Source: Sphingopyxis terrae subsp. terrae NBRC 15098
Lineage (GTDB): Bacteria > Pseudomonadota > Alphaproteobacteria > Sphingomonadales > Sphingomonadaceae
Reading direction: 5' to 3'
Length of the DNA: 64,000 nt
Assembly (NCBI RefSeq): GCF_001598815.1
Contig: NZ_BCZQ01000020.1
Coordinates: 62,001 to 126,000, forward strand
Part shown: positions 1-8,972 of the stretch, one piece after another
Layout of the letters: the number at the start of each line of letters is the position of its first letter
Numbering within the stretch: position 1 is the first letter of the stretch
Position numbers and translations under genes: made by a program
The notes under the pieces: generated by a model
What the model was told of the DNA's origin: nothing
The model's database searches: none
The model's input: only the letters and a program-made list of their open reading frames with translations

Positions 1-1
1 C

Positions 2-316
2 AACGGCGGCGGTCGCGGGCGCGCCAAGGCCGAGCCATTGAAGACCTTCGGCCCGCACCCGACGAGCGGCGGCGAGATGAAGCTGATGGCCGGACGCTTC
101 GGGCCTTATGTGACCGACGGCACGACCAACGCGACGCTGCCCAAGACGGTCGAGCCCGAGGCGCTGACCGTCGAGGAAGCCGTCGCCCTGATCGACGCGC
201 GTGCCGCAAAGGGGCCGGCGAAGGGCAAGAAGAAGGCGCCCGCGAAGAAAGCTGCCGCTAAAAAGCCCGCCGCCAAGAAGGCGCCGGCAAAGAAGAAGGC
301 CGCGAAGGACGCGTGA
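2..316 (+). CDS. topA: DNA topoisomerase I, C-terminal end (partial)
   Basis: Only the last 104 codons are in the window; the gene enters from the left. Topoisomerase I relaxes negative supercoils. The visible part has the end of a C-terminal repeat (GRFGPYVTDG, then a TLPK segment), the pattern found in the zinc-free C-terminal repeats of alphaproteobacterial TopA. It is followed by a tail of about 40 residues made almost only of Lys, Ala and Pro (AKKAAAKKPAAKK type). Such basic tails are common in this family and probably bind DNA non-specifically. Assignment rests on this tail and repeat alone. Confidence 0.8.
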   Translation, partial: NGGGRGRAKAEPLKTFGPHPTSGGEMKLMAGRFGPYVTDGTTNATLPKTVEPEALTVEEAVALIDARAAKGPAKGKKKAPAKKAAAKKPAAKKAPAKKKAAKDA

Positions 317-320
317 TGTT

Positions 321-341
321 GCTTGGGCGACCGGCCCAAGC
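321..341. terminator. Hairpin between convergent topA and a small membrane gene
   Basis: An 8-bp perfect stem (GCTTGGGC / GCCCAAGC) with a 5-base loop lies 4 bases after the topA stop and just before the stop of the convergent gene. There is no T-tract on either side, so its role as a terminator is only likely from position. Confidence 0.35.
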
Positions 342-349
342 TCCATCGC

Positions 350-691
350 TTATCCCGCGCAGGGCGGATCGGCGGCGCGGAAGGCGTGCTGGGCGACGTC
401 GTCGTGACGAACAAGGCGGATTTTCGATCCGCTATGGCAATGCGCGTTGGCGGGCAGCGCGACCGTCGCCTGCTGCAGGCTGTTGACGCGCACGACGGCC
501 TGCTCCGGCTTGCCGGGCCGCGTTTCGATCCGCATGACTTCGCCGGCGACGAGATGGTCCTTGCCGCTGCTCGCGAAACGGTCGCGCTCGATGACGAGCG
601 CGATCAGCACGGCGATGAGCAGATAGGCCTGCCAATAGCGGAAGACCGCTCGGAACCGGTCGCCAGGGGTGTTGAAGGGGTCGTGCGCCAT
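350..691 (-). CDS. Small single-pass membrane protein downstream of era
   Basis: This 113-residue protein is not a family I recognise. It has a short cytoplasmic start (MAHDPFNTPGD), one hydrophobic segment at about residues 20-33 (AYLLIAVLIALVI), then a soluble part of about 75 residues that would lie in the periplasm. I chose the ATG at 691 because it is 8 bases after the era stop and gives a compact membrane protein; a longer reading would run into era. It is probably co-transcribed with lepB, rnc and era as the last gene. Function unknown. Confidence 0.6.
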   Translation of the reverse strand: MAHDPFNTPGDRFRAVFRYWQAYLLIAVLIALVIERDRFASSGKDHLVAGEVMRIETRPGKPEQAVVRVNSLQQATVALPANAHCHSGSKIRLVRHDDVAQHAFRAADPPCAG

Positions 692-699
692 ATCGCCGC

Positions 700-1593
700 T
701 CAATCGACCCAGTCGAGGCCCATGTCGCGATAGACGCCGCGGTCCTCGTCCCAATTTTCCTTGACCTTCACGTGCAGGAAAAGGTGGACCTTGCGGCCCA
801 TCAGTTCGGCGAGCTCGGCGCGGGCTTTTGCGCCAATTTCTTTGATGCGGGCGCCGCCCTTGCCGAGGACGATCGCGCGCTGGTTGTCGCGCGCGACAAA
901 AATCTGCTGGTGGATTTCGGCACTGCCGTCGGGACGGGTCTTGAACAACTCGGTTTCGACCGTCGACTGATAGGGCAATTCCTCATGGAGCTGGCGATAG
1001 AGCTGCTCGCGCGTGATTTCGGCCGCGAGCATCCGCTCGGGTGCGTCGCTGACTTCATCCTCGGGGAAATGCCACGGTCCTTCGGGCATCAGCGCGGCAA
1101 GGTGCGCCTTGAGCTCGAGCACGCCGTCGCCGCTGCTCGCCGCGATGAAGAAGGTTTCGTCGAAGGCGAGCCGGGCATTCAGCTCGGTCGCGATGGTGAG
1201 CAGCTTGTCCTTCTTGGTCAGATCGACCTTGTTCAGCACCAGATATTTCTTCTCGGGCCGGTTCGCGACTCCTTCCAGCACGCGTTCGACACGGCCCGTC
1301 AGCTTGGCCGCGGCGTCAACCATGACAAGGATGGCTTCGGCTTCCTCCAGGCTGCCCCACGCCGCGGCGACCATCGCGCGGTCGAGCCGGCGGGTGGGCG
1401 CGAAGATGCCCGGCGTGTCGATCAGGATGATCTGCGTGTCGCCGTCCATCGCAACGCCCATCAGGCGGGTGCGCGTCGTCTGCGCCTTGGGGCTGACGAT
1501 GGCGACCTTCTGGCCGACAAGGGCGTTGACGAGGGTCGATTTGCCGGCGTTCGGTGCGCCGACGACCGCCACGAAACCGCAGCGCTGGGTCAT
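700..1593 (-). CDS. era: GTPase Era, ribosome assembly factor
   Basis: Era is an essential GTPase that binds 16S rRNA near its 3' end and helps mature the 30S subunit. The 297-residue length is normal. G1 is GAPNAGKS at residues 12-19, G3 is DTPG at 59-62, NKVD follows as G4, and a C-terminal KH RNA-binding domain carries [13 protein letters not shown]. The ATG at 1593 overlaps the rnc stop by 4 bases (ATGA), the usual translational coupling in the lepB-rnc-era operon. An open frame continues upstream but lacks Era homology. Confidence 0.96.
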   Translation of the reverse strand: MTQRCGFVAVVGAPNAGKSTLVNALVGQKVAIVSPKAQTTRTRLMGVAMDGDTQIILIDTPGIFAPTRRLDRAMVAAAWGSLEEAEAILVMVDAAAKLTGRVERVLEGVANRPEKKYLVLNKVDLTKKDKLLTIATELNARLAFDETFFIAASSGDGVLELKAHLAALMPEGPWHFPEDEVSDAPERMLAAEITREQLYRQLHEELPYQSTVETELFKTRPDGSAEIHQQIFVARDNQRAIVLGKGGARIKEIGAKARAELAELMGRKVHLFLHVKVKENWDEDRGVYRDMGLDWVD

Positions 1594-2273
1594 TTTACGT
1601 CTTCCTGGGTCAAGATTTCGAGCAGGGCGGTGGCGGCCGCCTTTTCGGCGGCCTGCTTCGAGGGGCCGTCGCCTTCGGCCTCGGCGAGCTTGCCGATCGC
1701 GACGGCGACGCGGAAGCGCGGCGCGTGGTCGGGGCCGTCGCGGCGGACGAGGCGATATTCGGGGGGCTTGCGCTTGCGCGCGAGCGCCCATTCCTGGAGC
1801 GCCGCCTTGGGATGTTTGGGCGCGGCGACCTGGCCTTCGATCATGCTCCCCCAATTGCGGACGATGAATGCCCGCGCGGCGTCCTGGCCAAGGTCGAGCC
1901 ACAGCGCGCCGATCAGCGCTTCGAGCACATCGGCGGCGATATTGTCGCTATGCCGCCCGCCGTCGCCGATCGCCTGCGCGCCGAACCGGACATGCGCGGT
2001 AAGGTCGAGCGCTTGCGCGATCCGTGCGCACGTTTCGCCCGACGCAAGCGCGTGCAGCCGCGACGACAATTCGCCCTCCGCCGCTTTCGGAAAGCGGGCG
2101 AACAATTCGGACGCAATGACGAGTCCGAGCACGCGGTCGCCCAGAAATTCCAGTCGCTGATAATCGCCCGCACCGCTGCTGCCGTGGGTCAGCGCCTCGC
2201 GGTAGAGGCCAAGGTCGCGGGGCGTTGCGCCGGTGATGGCGGCAAGTGTTTCCGCGGATACGCCTTCGTTCAA
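1590..2273 (-). CDS. rnc: Ribonuclease III
   Basis: Double-strand-specific endoribonuclease that processes rRNA precursors and some mRNAs. At 227 residues it has the RNase III signature [14 protein letters not shown] (acidic residues E42 and D46), the second acidic pair D115/E118 in [10 protein letters not shown], and a C-terminal double-stranded RNA-binding domain from about residue 154 ([10 protein letters not shown] ... [13 protein letters not shown]). It overlaps lepB upstream and era downstream by 4 bases each, so the three are translated as one coupled unit. Confidence 0.96.
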   Translation of the reverse strand: MNEGVSAETLAAITGATPRDLGLYREALTHGSSGAGDYQRLEFLGDRVLGLVIASELFARFPKAAEGELSSRLHALASGETCARIAQALDLTAHVRFGAQAIGDGGRHSDNIAADVLEALIGALWLDLGQDAARAFIVRNWGSMIEGQVAAPKHPKAALQEWALARKRKPPEYRLVRRDGPDHAPRFRVAVAIGKLAEAEGDGPSKQAAEKAAATALLEILTQEDVK

Positions 2274-3148
2274 AAGCCTTCCCCGGCGCGGTTCCAGCGG
2301 GCGGCGGTGAACCAGCTGATCGGGTTGATCCAGCTTGCCGACCCGTCGGTCGAGAACATCGTCACCAGCGCATGGCCAACAAGATTTTCCTCGGGCACCA
2401 GCCCGATGCCTTGACCCTCGACGGCGGGGAAGCGGCTGTCGGCGCTGCGGTCGCGATTATCGCCCATCAGGAACAGATGGCCGGCGGGCACGGTCACGGG
2501 CGCGGTATTATCCTCGGGGATCGAGGTGATATCGAGGATCGCGTAGCTCTTGCCGCTGGGCAGCGTTTCCTTGAAGCGCTTGTAGCGGCACTGACGCTGG
2601 CCGTTCGCGCCGATCTCTTCGAACTCGGGCGAATAGCAGGGGAGGGTGCCGTTGGCGCGCGAGGCGTCGATCATGTTCTGCGTCACCGGAATGACGAAAT
2701 CGGCCATCGGTTCACGCTTCAGCGGCTTGCCATTCAGCCAGACGATGCCATCCTTCACCTGGATCGTGTCGCCGGGCAGGCCGATCACGCGCTTGATATA
2801 GTCGTTGTCGTTGACCGGCGGCGCCTTGAACACGACAACGTCGCCGCGATCGGGCGTACGCGCGAAAATGCGGCCGGGGATCAGCGGCACGCTGAACGGC
2901 AGGCTGTATTTCGAATAGCCGTAAGCCATCTTGTTCACGAGCAGATAGTCGCCGATCAGCAGGCGCGGCTGCATCGATTCCGACGGAATGTTGAAGGGCG
3001 ACAGAAAGAAGCTGCGAAAGATCAGCACCGCGATCGCGAGCAGCGCGAGAAAGCGGATCGTGTCGACCGCTTCTTCCTTGGCGGAAACGGGCGCGGGTTC
3101 GGGTGTCGCGGGGGCGGGCTTTTCGGCGGGTATGCTGGCATCGGTCAT
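2270..3148 (-). CDS. lepB: Signal peptidase I
   Basis: Inner-membrane serine protease that removes signal peptides from exported proteins. It is 292 residues from the ATG at 3148. A Pro/Ala-rich cytoplasmic start is followed by one membrane segment at about 31-48, the catalytic Ser in PSESM (S58) and the general-base Lys in [12 protein letters not shown] (K119), and the C-terminal signature [11 protein letters not shown]. It heads the lepB-rnc-era unit. The upstream gap to pgi (3149-3353) must hold divergent promoters. A longer in-frame reading upstream is antisense to pgi and was not used. Confidence 0.95.
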   Translation of the reverse strand: MTDASIPAEKPAPATPEPAPVSAKEEAVDTIRFLALLAIAVLIFRSFFLSPFNIPSESMQPRLLIGDYLLVNKMAYGYSKYSLPFSVPLIPGRIFARTPDRGDVVVFKAPPVNDNDYIKRVIGLPGDTIQVKDGIVWLNGKPLKREPMADFVIPVTQNMIDASRANGTLPCYSPEFEEIGANGQRQCRYKRFKETLPSGKSYAILDITSIPEDNTAPVTVPAGHLFLMGDNRDRSADSRFPAVEGQGIGLVPEENLVGHALVTMFSTDGSASWINPISWFTAARWNRAGEGF

Positions 3149-3353
3149 GGGGGCGCATTGACGGTGAATAGGTCTGCGCGTCAAGCAAATATCGGCGGAT
3201 GACGCTGGTATGGGCGCTCCTGCACGCTTATGAGGTTGGCGAACCCTATCAACCCCGTTCGCGTCGAGCGTCGTCGGGATGCCCATCCGTAAGGCACCTT
3301 GCCGATGGACGGCTCGACCGTGTCCGATACGAAGGGGCAGCAAGGAATATTCG

Positions 3354-4859
3354 ATGACCACGGCCGCAAACGCATGGCAGGCGCTCGCCGACTGGCAGCC
3401 CCAAACACTTTCCGACCTTGTGCTTGCCGATCCCGCGGCGCGTTTGCAGGCGCTGGTGCGCAGCGTTGCCGATATCCGGTTCGATTTTGCCAAGACGCAC
3501 CTCGATGCTCCGGCGATTGCGATTTTGAACCGGATGGCCGAGGCGCAGGATTTCGCGGGGCGCCGCCGCACGCTGTTTTCGGGCGGGATCGCCAATCCGA
3601 GCGAGGACCGTGCCGCCGAGCATAGCGCCGAGCGCGGCGACGGCGCGCCGGAATCGGTCCACCGCGCGCAGATGCTGCACCAGCGGATGCGCATGCTGAT
3701 CGACGCGATCGAGGCCGATGCGTTCGGCGAAATCCGCCATTTGCTCCACATCGGCATTGGCGGGTCGGCGCTCGGCCCCGACCTCTTGATCGATGCGCTG
3801 GGGCGGCATGGCTCGCGCTACGACGTGGCCGTCGTCTCGAACGTCGATGGGGCCGCGCTCGCCGAGGTCTTCGCCAAATTCGACCCGGCCTATACGCTCG
3901 TGGCGGTTGCGTCGAAAACCTTCACGACGACCGAGACGCTGCTCAACGCGGCCTCGGCGCTGCAATGGCTCGAGGAGGCGGGCGTCGATGATCCGGTCGG
4001 GCGTTTCATCGCGCTTACCGCCAACCCCGAACGCGCGGTCGAATGGGGTATCGACGAAACGCGCATCCTGCCGTTCAGCGAGACCGTCGGCGGGCGCTAT
4101 TCGCTCTGGTCATCGATCGGTTTTCCAGCGGCGCTGGCGCTCGGCTGGGACGCCTTCCAGGACATGCTCGAAGGCGCGGCGGAGATGGACCGCCATTTCC
4201 GGCTTGCCGACGGCGCCGACAATATCTGCCTGCTCGCCGCCTTCGCCGACCAGATTTACGCCAACCGGCTAGGCTGCCAGACGCGCGCTGTCTTTGCCTA
4301 TGACGAACGCCTGCGGCTGCTGCCCGCCTATCTGCAACAGCTCGAAATGGAATCGAACGGCAAGCGGGTGACGCTCGACGGCGCGCCGCTCGCGCAGCAG
4401 AGCGCGCCGATTACTTGGGGCGGCGTTGGCACCGACGCGCAGCATGCGGTGTTCCAGCTTCTGCATCAGGGCACACATCTGACCCCGGTCGAATTCGTCG
4501 TCGCGCGCGAACCCGATCATATCCTCGACGATGCGCACCACGAAACGCTGGTTGCCAACTGCATCGCACAAGGCGCGGCGCTGATGACCGGCCGTGCGAG
4601 CGAGGACGGCGCGCGCGCCTATCCCGGCAACCGCCCGTCGACGACGATCCTGCTCGAACAGGTGACGCCGCACAGTCTGGGCGCGCTAATCGCCTTCTAC
4701 GAGCATCGCGTTTTCGCCAACGCCGTGCTGCTCGGCATCAATCCCTTCGATCAGTTCGGGGTCGAGCTGGGCAAGGAAATGGCGAAGGGGCTGGCCGAAG
4801 GTACGGTGCATTTCGATCCGGCGACCGAAGCGCTGATGCAGGCCGCGCTGGGGGACTAG
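3354..4859 (+). CDS. pgi: Glucose-6-phosphate isomerase
   Basis: Interconverts glucose 6-phosphate and fructose 6-phosphate. At 501 residues it has both family signatures: the GGRYSLWSSIGFP stretch and the GINPFDQFGVELGK stretch near the end, plus the substrate-binding QLEMESNGK segment. The ATG at 3354 follows an AAGGA box by 7 bases; the reading frame is open further upstream but without homology. It is divergent from lepB and is followed by gor on the same strand after 113 bases. In sphingomonads, sugar use usually goes through the Entner-Doudoroff route, so Pgi probably acts mainly in gluconeogenic direction (inference). Confidence 0.95.
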   Translation: MTTAANAWQALADWQPQTLSDLVLADPAARLQALVRSVADIRFDFAKTHLDAPAIAILNRMAEAQDFAGRRRTLFSGGIANPSEDRAAEHSAERGDGAPESVHRAQMLHQRMRMLIDAIEADAFGEIRHLLHIGIGGSALGPDLLIDALGRHGSRYDVAVVSNVDGAALAEVFAKFDPAYTLVAVASKTFTTTETLLNAASALQWLEEAGVDDPVGRFIALTANPERAVEWGIDETRILPFSETVGGRYSLWSSIGFPAALALGWDAFQDMLEGAAEMDRHFRLADGADNICLLAAFADQIYANRLGCQTRAVFAYDERLRLLPAYLQQLEMESNGKRVTLDGAPLAQQSAPITWGGVGTDAQHAVFQLLHQGTHLTPVEFVVAREPDHILDDAHHETLVANCIAQGAALMTGRASEDGARAYPGNRPSTTILLEQVTPHSLGALIAFYEHRVFANAVLLGINPFDQFGVELGKEMAKGLAEGTVHFDPATEALMQAALGD

Positions 4860-4972
4860 GGTCAGAACCCGAAGCGATCACGCCGATCCAAATATTCGAT
4901 TGGCAAGACGGCGCGGCGTAACCACATAGACGTCCGCCGCGAATGTCAGCGACAAGTGTCAGAGGTAATTCC

Positions 4973-6319
4973 ATGAGCGATTTCGACTATGACCTGTTTG
5001 TCATCGGCGCCGGGTCGGGCGGCGTTCGCGCGAGCCGGGTCGCGGCGTCACACGGCGCGCGCGTTGCGGTCGCCGAGGAGCATCGGGTCGGCGGCACCTG
5101 CGTCATTCGCGGCTGCGTGCCCAAGAAGCTGCTCGTCTATGGGGCGCACTTTGCAGAAGATCTGAAGGACGCGCGGCATTTCGGCTGGGACGTTCCCGAT
5201 TGCCATTTCGACTGGCAGCGGCTGCGCGACAATGTGCTGAGCGAAGTGACGCGTCTCGAAGGTCTCTACGGTCAGACGCTCGATAATCACAAGGTTACGG
5301 TCCTCAAGACGCGCGCGACCGTCGTCGGTCCGCAAAAGGTACGGCTCGCCGACGGGACCGAACTCACCGCCGAACGCATCTTGGTGGCAACCGGAGGCTG
5401 GCCCTTCGTCCCCGAATTTCCGGGCAGCGAACATGCGATCACGTCGAACGAGGTGTTTCACCTCGACAGTCTGCCGAAGCGCGTGGTGATTGCCGGCGGC
5501 GGCTATATCGCCAATGAATTTGCGGGCATCTTCAACGAATTCGGCAGCAAGGTGACGATCGTCAACCGCGGCGACGCGATCCTGCGCGGCTATGACGAGC
5601 AGATCCGCGACCGTCTGCTCCAGATTTCGATGACCAAGGGGATCGAATTCCGCTTCAACGCGCCTTTCAAGTCGATCGAGAAACAGGATGACGGATCGCT
5701 GATGGTCCATCTCGAAAATTGCGATCCGATCGCCGCCGATGCGTTGCTCGTCGCGACCGGTCGGGTACCGAACACCAAGGGGCTGGGTCTGGAAGCGGCG
5801 GGTGTCGAACTCGACAAGGATGGTGCGGTCAAGGTCGATGACAATAATCAGTCGTCGGTGCCGAGCATCTATGCCGTCGGCGACGTGACCAATCGTATCC
5901 AGCTGACGCCGGTGGCGATCCGCGAGGGACAGGCGTTCGCCGACAGCGTCTTCGGCGGCAAGCCGACGACGGTCGATTATGCCAATGTCCCGAGCGCGGT
6001 GTTCAGCCATCCCCCGATCGGCGCGGTCGGGATGACCGAGGCAGAGGCGCGCAACAAGCTGGGCGCTGTGCGCATCTATACCAGCGATTTCCGGGCGATG
6101 AAGAATGTCCTCGCCGGCCGCAACGAACGGGCGCTGTACAAGATGGTCGTCAATGCGGCGACCGATCAGGTCGTCGGCCTTCATATGATCGGCCCCGACG
6201 CGCCCGAAATTTTGCAGGCCGCCGCGGTCGCCGTGAAGGCGGGGCTGACCAAGGCCGACTTCGACGCGACGATCGCCCTGCACCCCAGCATGGCCGAGGA
6301 ACTGGTGCTGCTGAAATAA
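4973..6319 (+). CDS. gor: Glutathione-disulfide reductase
   Basis: FAD flavoenzyme that reduces glutathione disulfide with NADPH. It is 448 residues. FAD site GAGSGG at 12-17; redox pair C43/C48 in GGTCVIRGCVPKK; NADPH-binding GGGYIANEFAGI followed by an Arg-containing loop that fits NADPH; and the catalytic His/Glu in the C-terminal LHPSMAEE. The start is the ATG after AGAGGT (4961-4966). The two-residue ending LLK directly after the catalytic stretch is normal for the plant/bacterial type. Confidence 0.93.
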   Translation: MSDFDYDLFVIGAGSGGVRASRVAASHGARVAVAEEHRVGGTCVIRGCVPKKLLVYGAHFAEDLKDARHFGWDVPDCHFDWQRLRDNVLSEVTRLEGLYGQTLDNHKVTVLKTRATVVGPQKVRLADGTELTAERILVATGGWPFVPEFPGSEHAITSNEVFHLDSLPKRVVIAGGGYIANEFAGIFNEFGSKVTIVNRGDAILRGYDEQIRDRLLQISMTKGIEFRFNAPFKSIEKQDDGSLMVHLENCDPIAADALLVATGRVPNTKGLGLEAAGVELDKDGAVKVDDNNQSSVPSIYAVGDVTNRIQLTPVAIREGQAFADSVFGGKPTTVDYANVPSAVFSHPPIGAVGMTEAEARNKLGAVRIYTSDFRAMKNVLAGRNERALYKMVVNAATDQVVGLHMIGPDAPEILQAAAVAVKAGLTKADFDATIALHPSMAEELVLLK

Positions 6320-6376
6320 GCGGCGGCCACGCGGCCTATCTGCTATTCTTCGCAAATGCGGCGAGGAGAGGTGCAG

Positions 6377-7393
6377 ATGACGGGCACGATATTGGTAACA
6401 GGCGGCAGCGGCTATATCGCCGGCTTCCTGATCCGGCAGTTGATCGACAATGGCTGGACGGTTCACACGACGGTGCGCAGCCTGAAGCGCGAGGCCGAGG
6501 TGCGCGGCTGGCTGGCGGTCGACAACGACCGGCTTCGGTTCTTCGCGGCCGATCTGGAGCATGATCTCGGCTGGGCGGAGGCGATTGCCGGATGCAGCCA
6601 TGTCGCGCATGTCGCTTCGCCCTTTCCGTTGGGGGTTCCCCAGCACGCCGATGAACTGGTTGTTCCGGCGCGCGAAGGCGCGTTGCGCGCGCTGCGTTTC
6701 GCCAGGGCAGCGGGGGTGCGGCGCTTCGTTCTGACCTCGTCGATGGCAGCGATCGCCTATGGGCATGGCGACGGCGGCGGCATCTACAGCGAAGCCGATT
6801 GGACGAACCTCGATAATCCGGCGGTCATGCCCTATCCGCGCTCGAAAACCGTCGCCGAGCGCGCGGCGCGCGATTGGGTGGCGGCGGAGGGCGGCGACAT
6901 GGAATTCGCCTCAGTTAACCCTGCGGCGGTATTCGGCCCGCTGCTGTCCGACGATCTCTCGACGTCGATCGAGGTCGTGAAACAATTGCTCGAGGGCAAG
7001 GTGCCGATGTGTCCCGACGTCGGCTTCGGCATCATCGACGTGCGCGACGTTGCCGACCTTCATTATCGCGCGCTCAGCGCGCCGGGCATCCGGGACGAGC
7101 GCTATGTCTGTTCGGGGCCGTTCCTGAAGATGATCGATGTCGCCAACATCCTGACCGCGAACCTGGGCGAGCAGGCGCGCAAGGTGCCGACGCGTCGGAT
7201 GCCCGACTGGCTGCTCAAAGGCTTCGCGATCTTTCGCCCCGAACTCAAGCAGCTCGTCGCCGAGCTGGGCAATGTCCGCGGCGGCGACAGCCGCCACGCG
7301 ATGGAAACGCTCGGCTGGACGATGCGGACGCCCGAGGAGGCGGTGCTGGCGACGGCGCACAGCCTGCTCGAGCGGGGAATCGTGAAGGTGTGA
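6377..7393 (+). CDS. NAD(P)-dependent reductase/epimerase of the dihydroflavonol-4-reductase type
   Basis: Extended short-chain dehydrogenase of 338 residues. The nucleotide-binding motif is TGGSGYIAG at residues 8-16, an Arg-rich turn (TTVRSLKRE) favours NADPH, and the active-site Tyr/Lys lie in YPRSK. Overall layout matches dihydroflavonol reductase/cinnamoyl-CoA reductase-like bacterial proteins, often called NAD-dependent epimerases. Substrate unknown. The ATG at 6377 sits 5 bases after AGGAGAGG; an upstream in-frame start at 6356 lacks a ribosome site. It stands alone between gor and a convergent regulator. Confidence 0.8.
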   Translation: MTGTILVTGGSGYIAGFLIRQLIDNGWTVHTTVRSLKREAEVRGWLAVDNDRLRFFAADLEHDLGWAEAIAGCSHVAHVASPFPLGVPQHADELVVPAREGALRALRFARAAGVRRFVLTSSMAAIAYGHGDGGGIYSEADWTNLDNPAVMPYPRSKTVAERAARDWVAAEGGDMEFASVNPAAVFGPLLSDDLSTSIEVVKQLLEGKVPMCPDVGFGIIDVRDVADLHYRALSAPGIRDERYVCSGPFLKMIDVANILTANLGEQARKVPTRRMPDWLLKGFAIFRPELKQLVAELGNVRGGDSRHAMETLGWTMRTPEEAVLATAHSLLERGIVKV

Positions 7394-7401
7394 GCGTCTT
7401 C

Positions 7402-7429
7402 GTCATTGCTTCGCTCTGCTTGCAATGAC
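7402..7429. repeat. Short hairpin, fragment of a dispersed repeat
   Basis: GTCATTGC and GCAATGAC form an 8-bp stem between two convergent genes. The bases resemble the ends of the larger repeat at 23048-23136 (same GTCATTGC and CTTCGCT words), so it may be a worn copy of that family. Confidence 0.5.
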
Positions 7430-7435
7430 ATTGCG

Positions 7436-8845
7436 CTAGCCGATGCGGTAGGGCACCACGTCGCGCCGGTCGGGGTCGACCAGGATCGGCCGGTCGCTCG
7501 GCGGAAAGGCGCGTTGGTCGCAGTTGTCGCGCGGACAGATGCGGCACGACGATCCGATACGCGTCGCGGCGTGCGGCGCGGTCACATCGACCCCGTCGGC
7601 ATAGACGAAATCGGCGGCATATTGCGCCTCGCACCCCAGCGCCACGGCATAGCGGCGCGGCGAGCGCGCATAGCTGCCCGACGGTTTTACGAGCCCCTTT
7701 GCCATCGACACATAGCGCAGCCCATCGGGTGTCTCGGCGAGCTGGAACAATATGCGGTCGGGGATCGCCGCCGCCTCGTGGACAATCCATAACGGACACG
7801 CACCGCCGAAGCGCGCGAATTGCAGGCGGGTGGCGCTGTGCCGCTTGGTAATGTTGCCCGCCATGTCGACGCGGCAGAAGAACATCGGGATGCCGCGCGC
7901 GCCGGGGCGCTGGAGCGTCGACAGGCGATGGCACGCCTGTTCGAAGCTGACGCCATAGTCGAGCCGCAGCCGGTCGATGTCGTGCCGCACCGCGCGGGCG
8001 CTGGCGCGAAAGGCGGCATAGGGCATCAGCACCGCACCCGCGGCATAATTGGCCAGCCCGACGTGGAGCAGTTGGCGCGCCGCCGCGGTGCGCAGCGGCG
8101 ACGCCTCGATCACCGCCGCAATCTCGCGCGCGAGCGCCAGCGCGGCCAGCTGGTGCGCCAGCTGGAAGCGGCGCGTCTCGGCGGGCTGCGACGGATCGAT
8201 GATCAGGTGGCGCATCGTCGCGTCGAAATCGCGCAGCACCTGATGCTGGCGGTAGACGATCGAAATGCCTAGCGCCTCGCGCAGCCGCCGCTCGATCGTC
8301 TCGATCGCGGGCGACGGGTCGCGGCCGCGCAGCTGGCCCGCCAGCGTCTCGGCGGCGCGGTCCAGCCGATCGACATAATTGCCCGCGTCGTGGAACCAGT
8401 CGCGCACCTCCTCCCACGGCAGGCGGCTGCCCTCGGCGGTGCCGCCGGTCATGGCTTCGTCGATGATCTGGAGCCGCTGGCCCGCGCGGCGATAGGCGGC
8501 GTGGAGCGCGACGAACTGGTCGGCGAGCTGCGGTTGCTGGAGCGCGGCGCGCTCAAGCTGTTCGGGCGCCAGCGGTGCGGCGGCGAACAGCGGATCGGCC
8601 GCCGCCTCGCGCAGCGCCCCGGCGCGGCGGTCACCGGCATCGGCGGCGACCTCCTCCCATTCAAGCGGGAACAGCCTTTGCAGCCGGTCGAGCAGGGCAG
8701 GGGTCAACGGCCGGTCGTCATGCTCGATCTGGCTGAGATAGGATGTCGAAATGCCGATCCTTTCGGCGAAATCGGCCTGCCGAATGCCCCGTTCGGTGCG
8801 AAGCTGGCGCAAACGGGCGCCGGCAAAGATGCGTTGGCGGCTCAC
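7436..8845 (-). CDS. XRE-family short-chain acyl-CoA regulator (ScfR/PccR/RamB type)
   Basis: A 469-residue transcription factor. An N-terminal helix-turn-helix of the XRE type occupies about residues 6-60 (RQADFAERIGIS, YLSQIE). It is followed by a long central region with an IrrE/ImmA-like segment and the C-terminal DUF2083 domain with a conserved Cys cluster (CRICPRDNC) near the end. Proteins of this family (RamB, PrpR, PccR) sense short-chain acyl-CoAs and control acetate or propionate genes. Here it is divergent from pccB, so control of propionyl-CoA carboxylation is likely. The GTG start at 8845 follows AAAGGAGAA; the next Met is inside the domain. The TTTGCAA repeats lie directly upstream. 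Confidence 0.9.
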   Translation of the reverse strand: MSRQRIFAGARLRQLRTERGIRQADFAERIGISTSYLSQIEHDDRPLTPALLDRLQRLFPLEWEEVAADAGDRRAGALREAAADPLFAAAPLAPEQLERAALQQPQLADQFVALHAAYRRAGQRLQIIDEAMTGGTAEGSRLPWEEVRDWFHDAGNYVDRLDRAAETLAGQLRGRDPSPAIETIERRLREALGISIVYRQHQVLRDFDATMRHLIIDPSQPAETRRFQLAHQLAALALAREIAAVIEASPLRTAAARQLLHVGLANYAAGAVLMPYAAFRASARAVRHDIDRLRLDYGVSFEQACHRLSTLQRPGARGIPMFFCRVDMAGNITKRHSATRLQFARFGGACPLWIVHEAAAIPDRILFQLAETPDGLRYVSMAKGLVKPSGSYARSPRRYAVALGCEAQYAADFVYADGVDVTAPHAATRIGSSCRICPRDNCDQRAFPPSDRPILVDPDRRDVVPYRIG

Positions 8846-8877
8846 GAGCCTTCTCCTTTTCTGCGAAGAATAACTAC

Positions 8878-8921
8878 TTTGCAAAATGCGACTTTGCAAC
8901 TTTGCAAATTCGCATTTGCAT
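8878..8921. promoter_or_regulatory. Probable operator of the acyl-CoA regulator (TTTGCAA cluster)
   Basis: In the gap between the regulator and pccB, the word TTTGCA occurs four times at 8878, 8893, 8901 and 8915. Inside it an 8-bp perfect inverted repeat AAATGCGA (8884-8891) / TCGCATTT (8910-8917) is centred on two of the copies. Regulators of the RamB/PccR family are known to bind TTTGCAAA-type sites, so this is the expected autoregulatory and pccB operator. The binding itself is inferred. Confidence 0.75.
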
Positions 8922-8972
8922 AGCGGGCGCCGCGGGCGCAGATGGCAGGCTCCAGAAAACCGGAGAAGCCGA

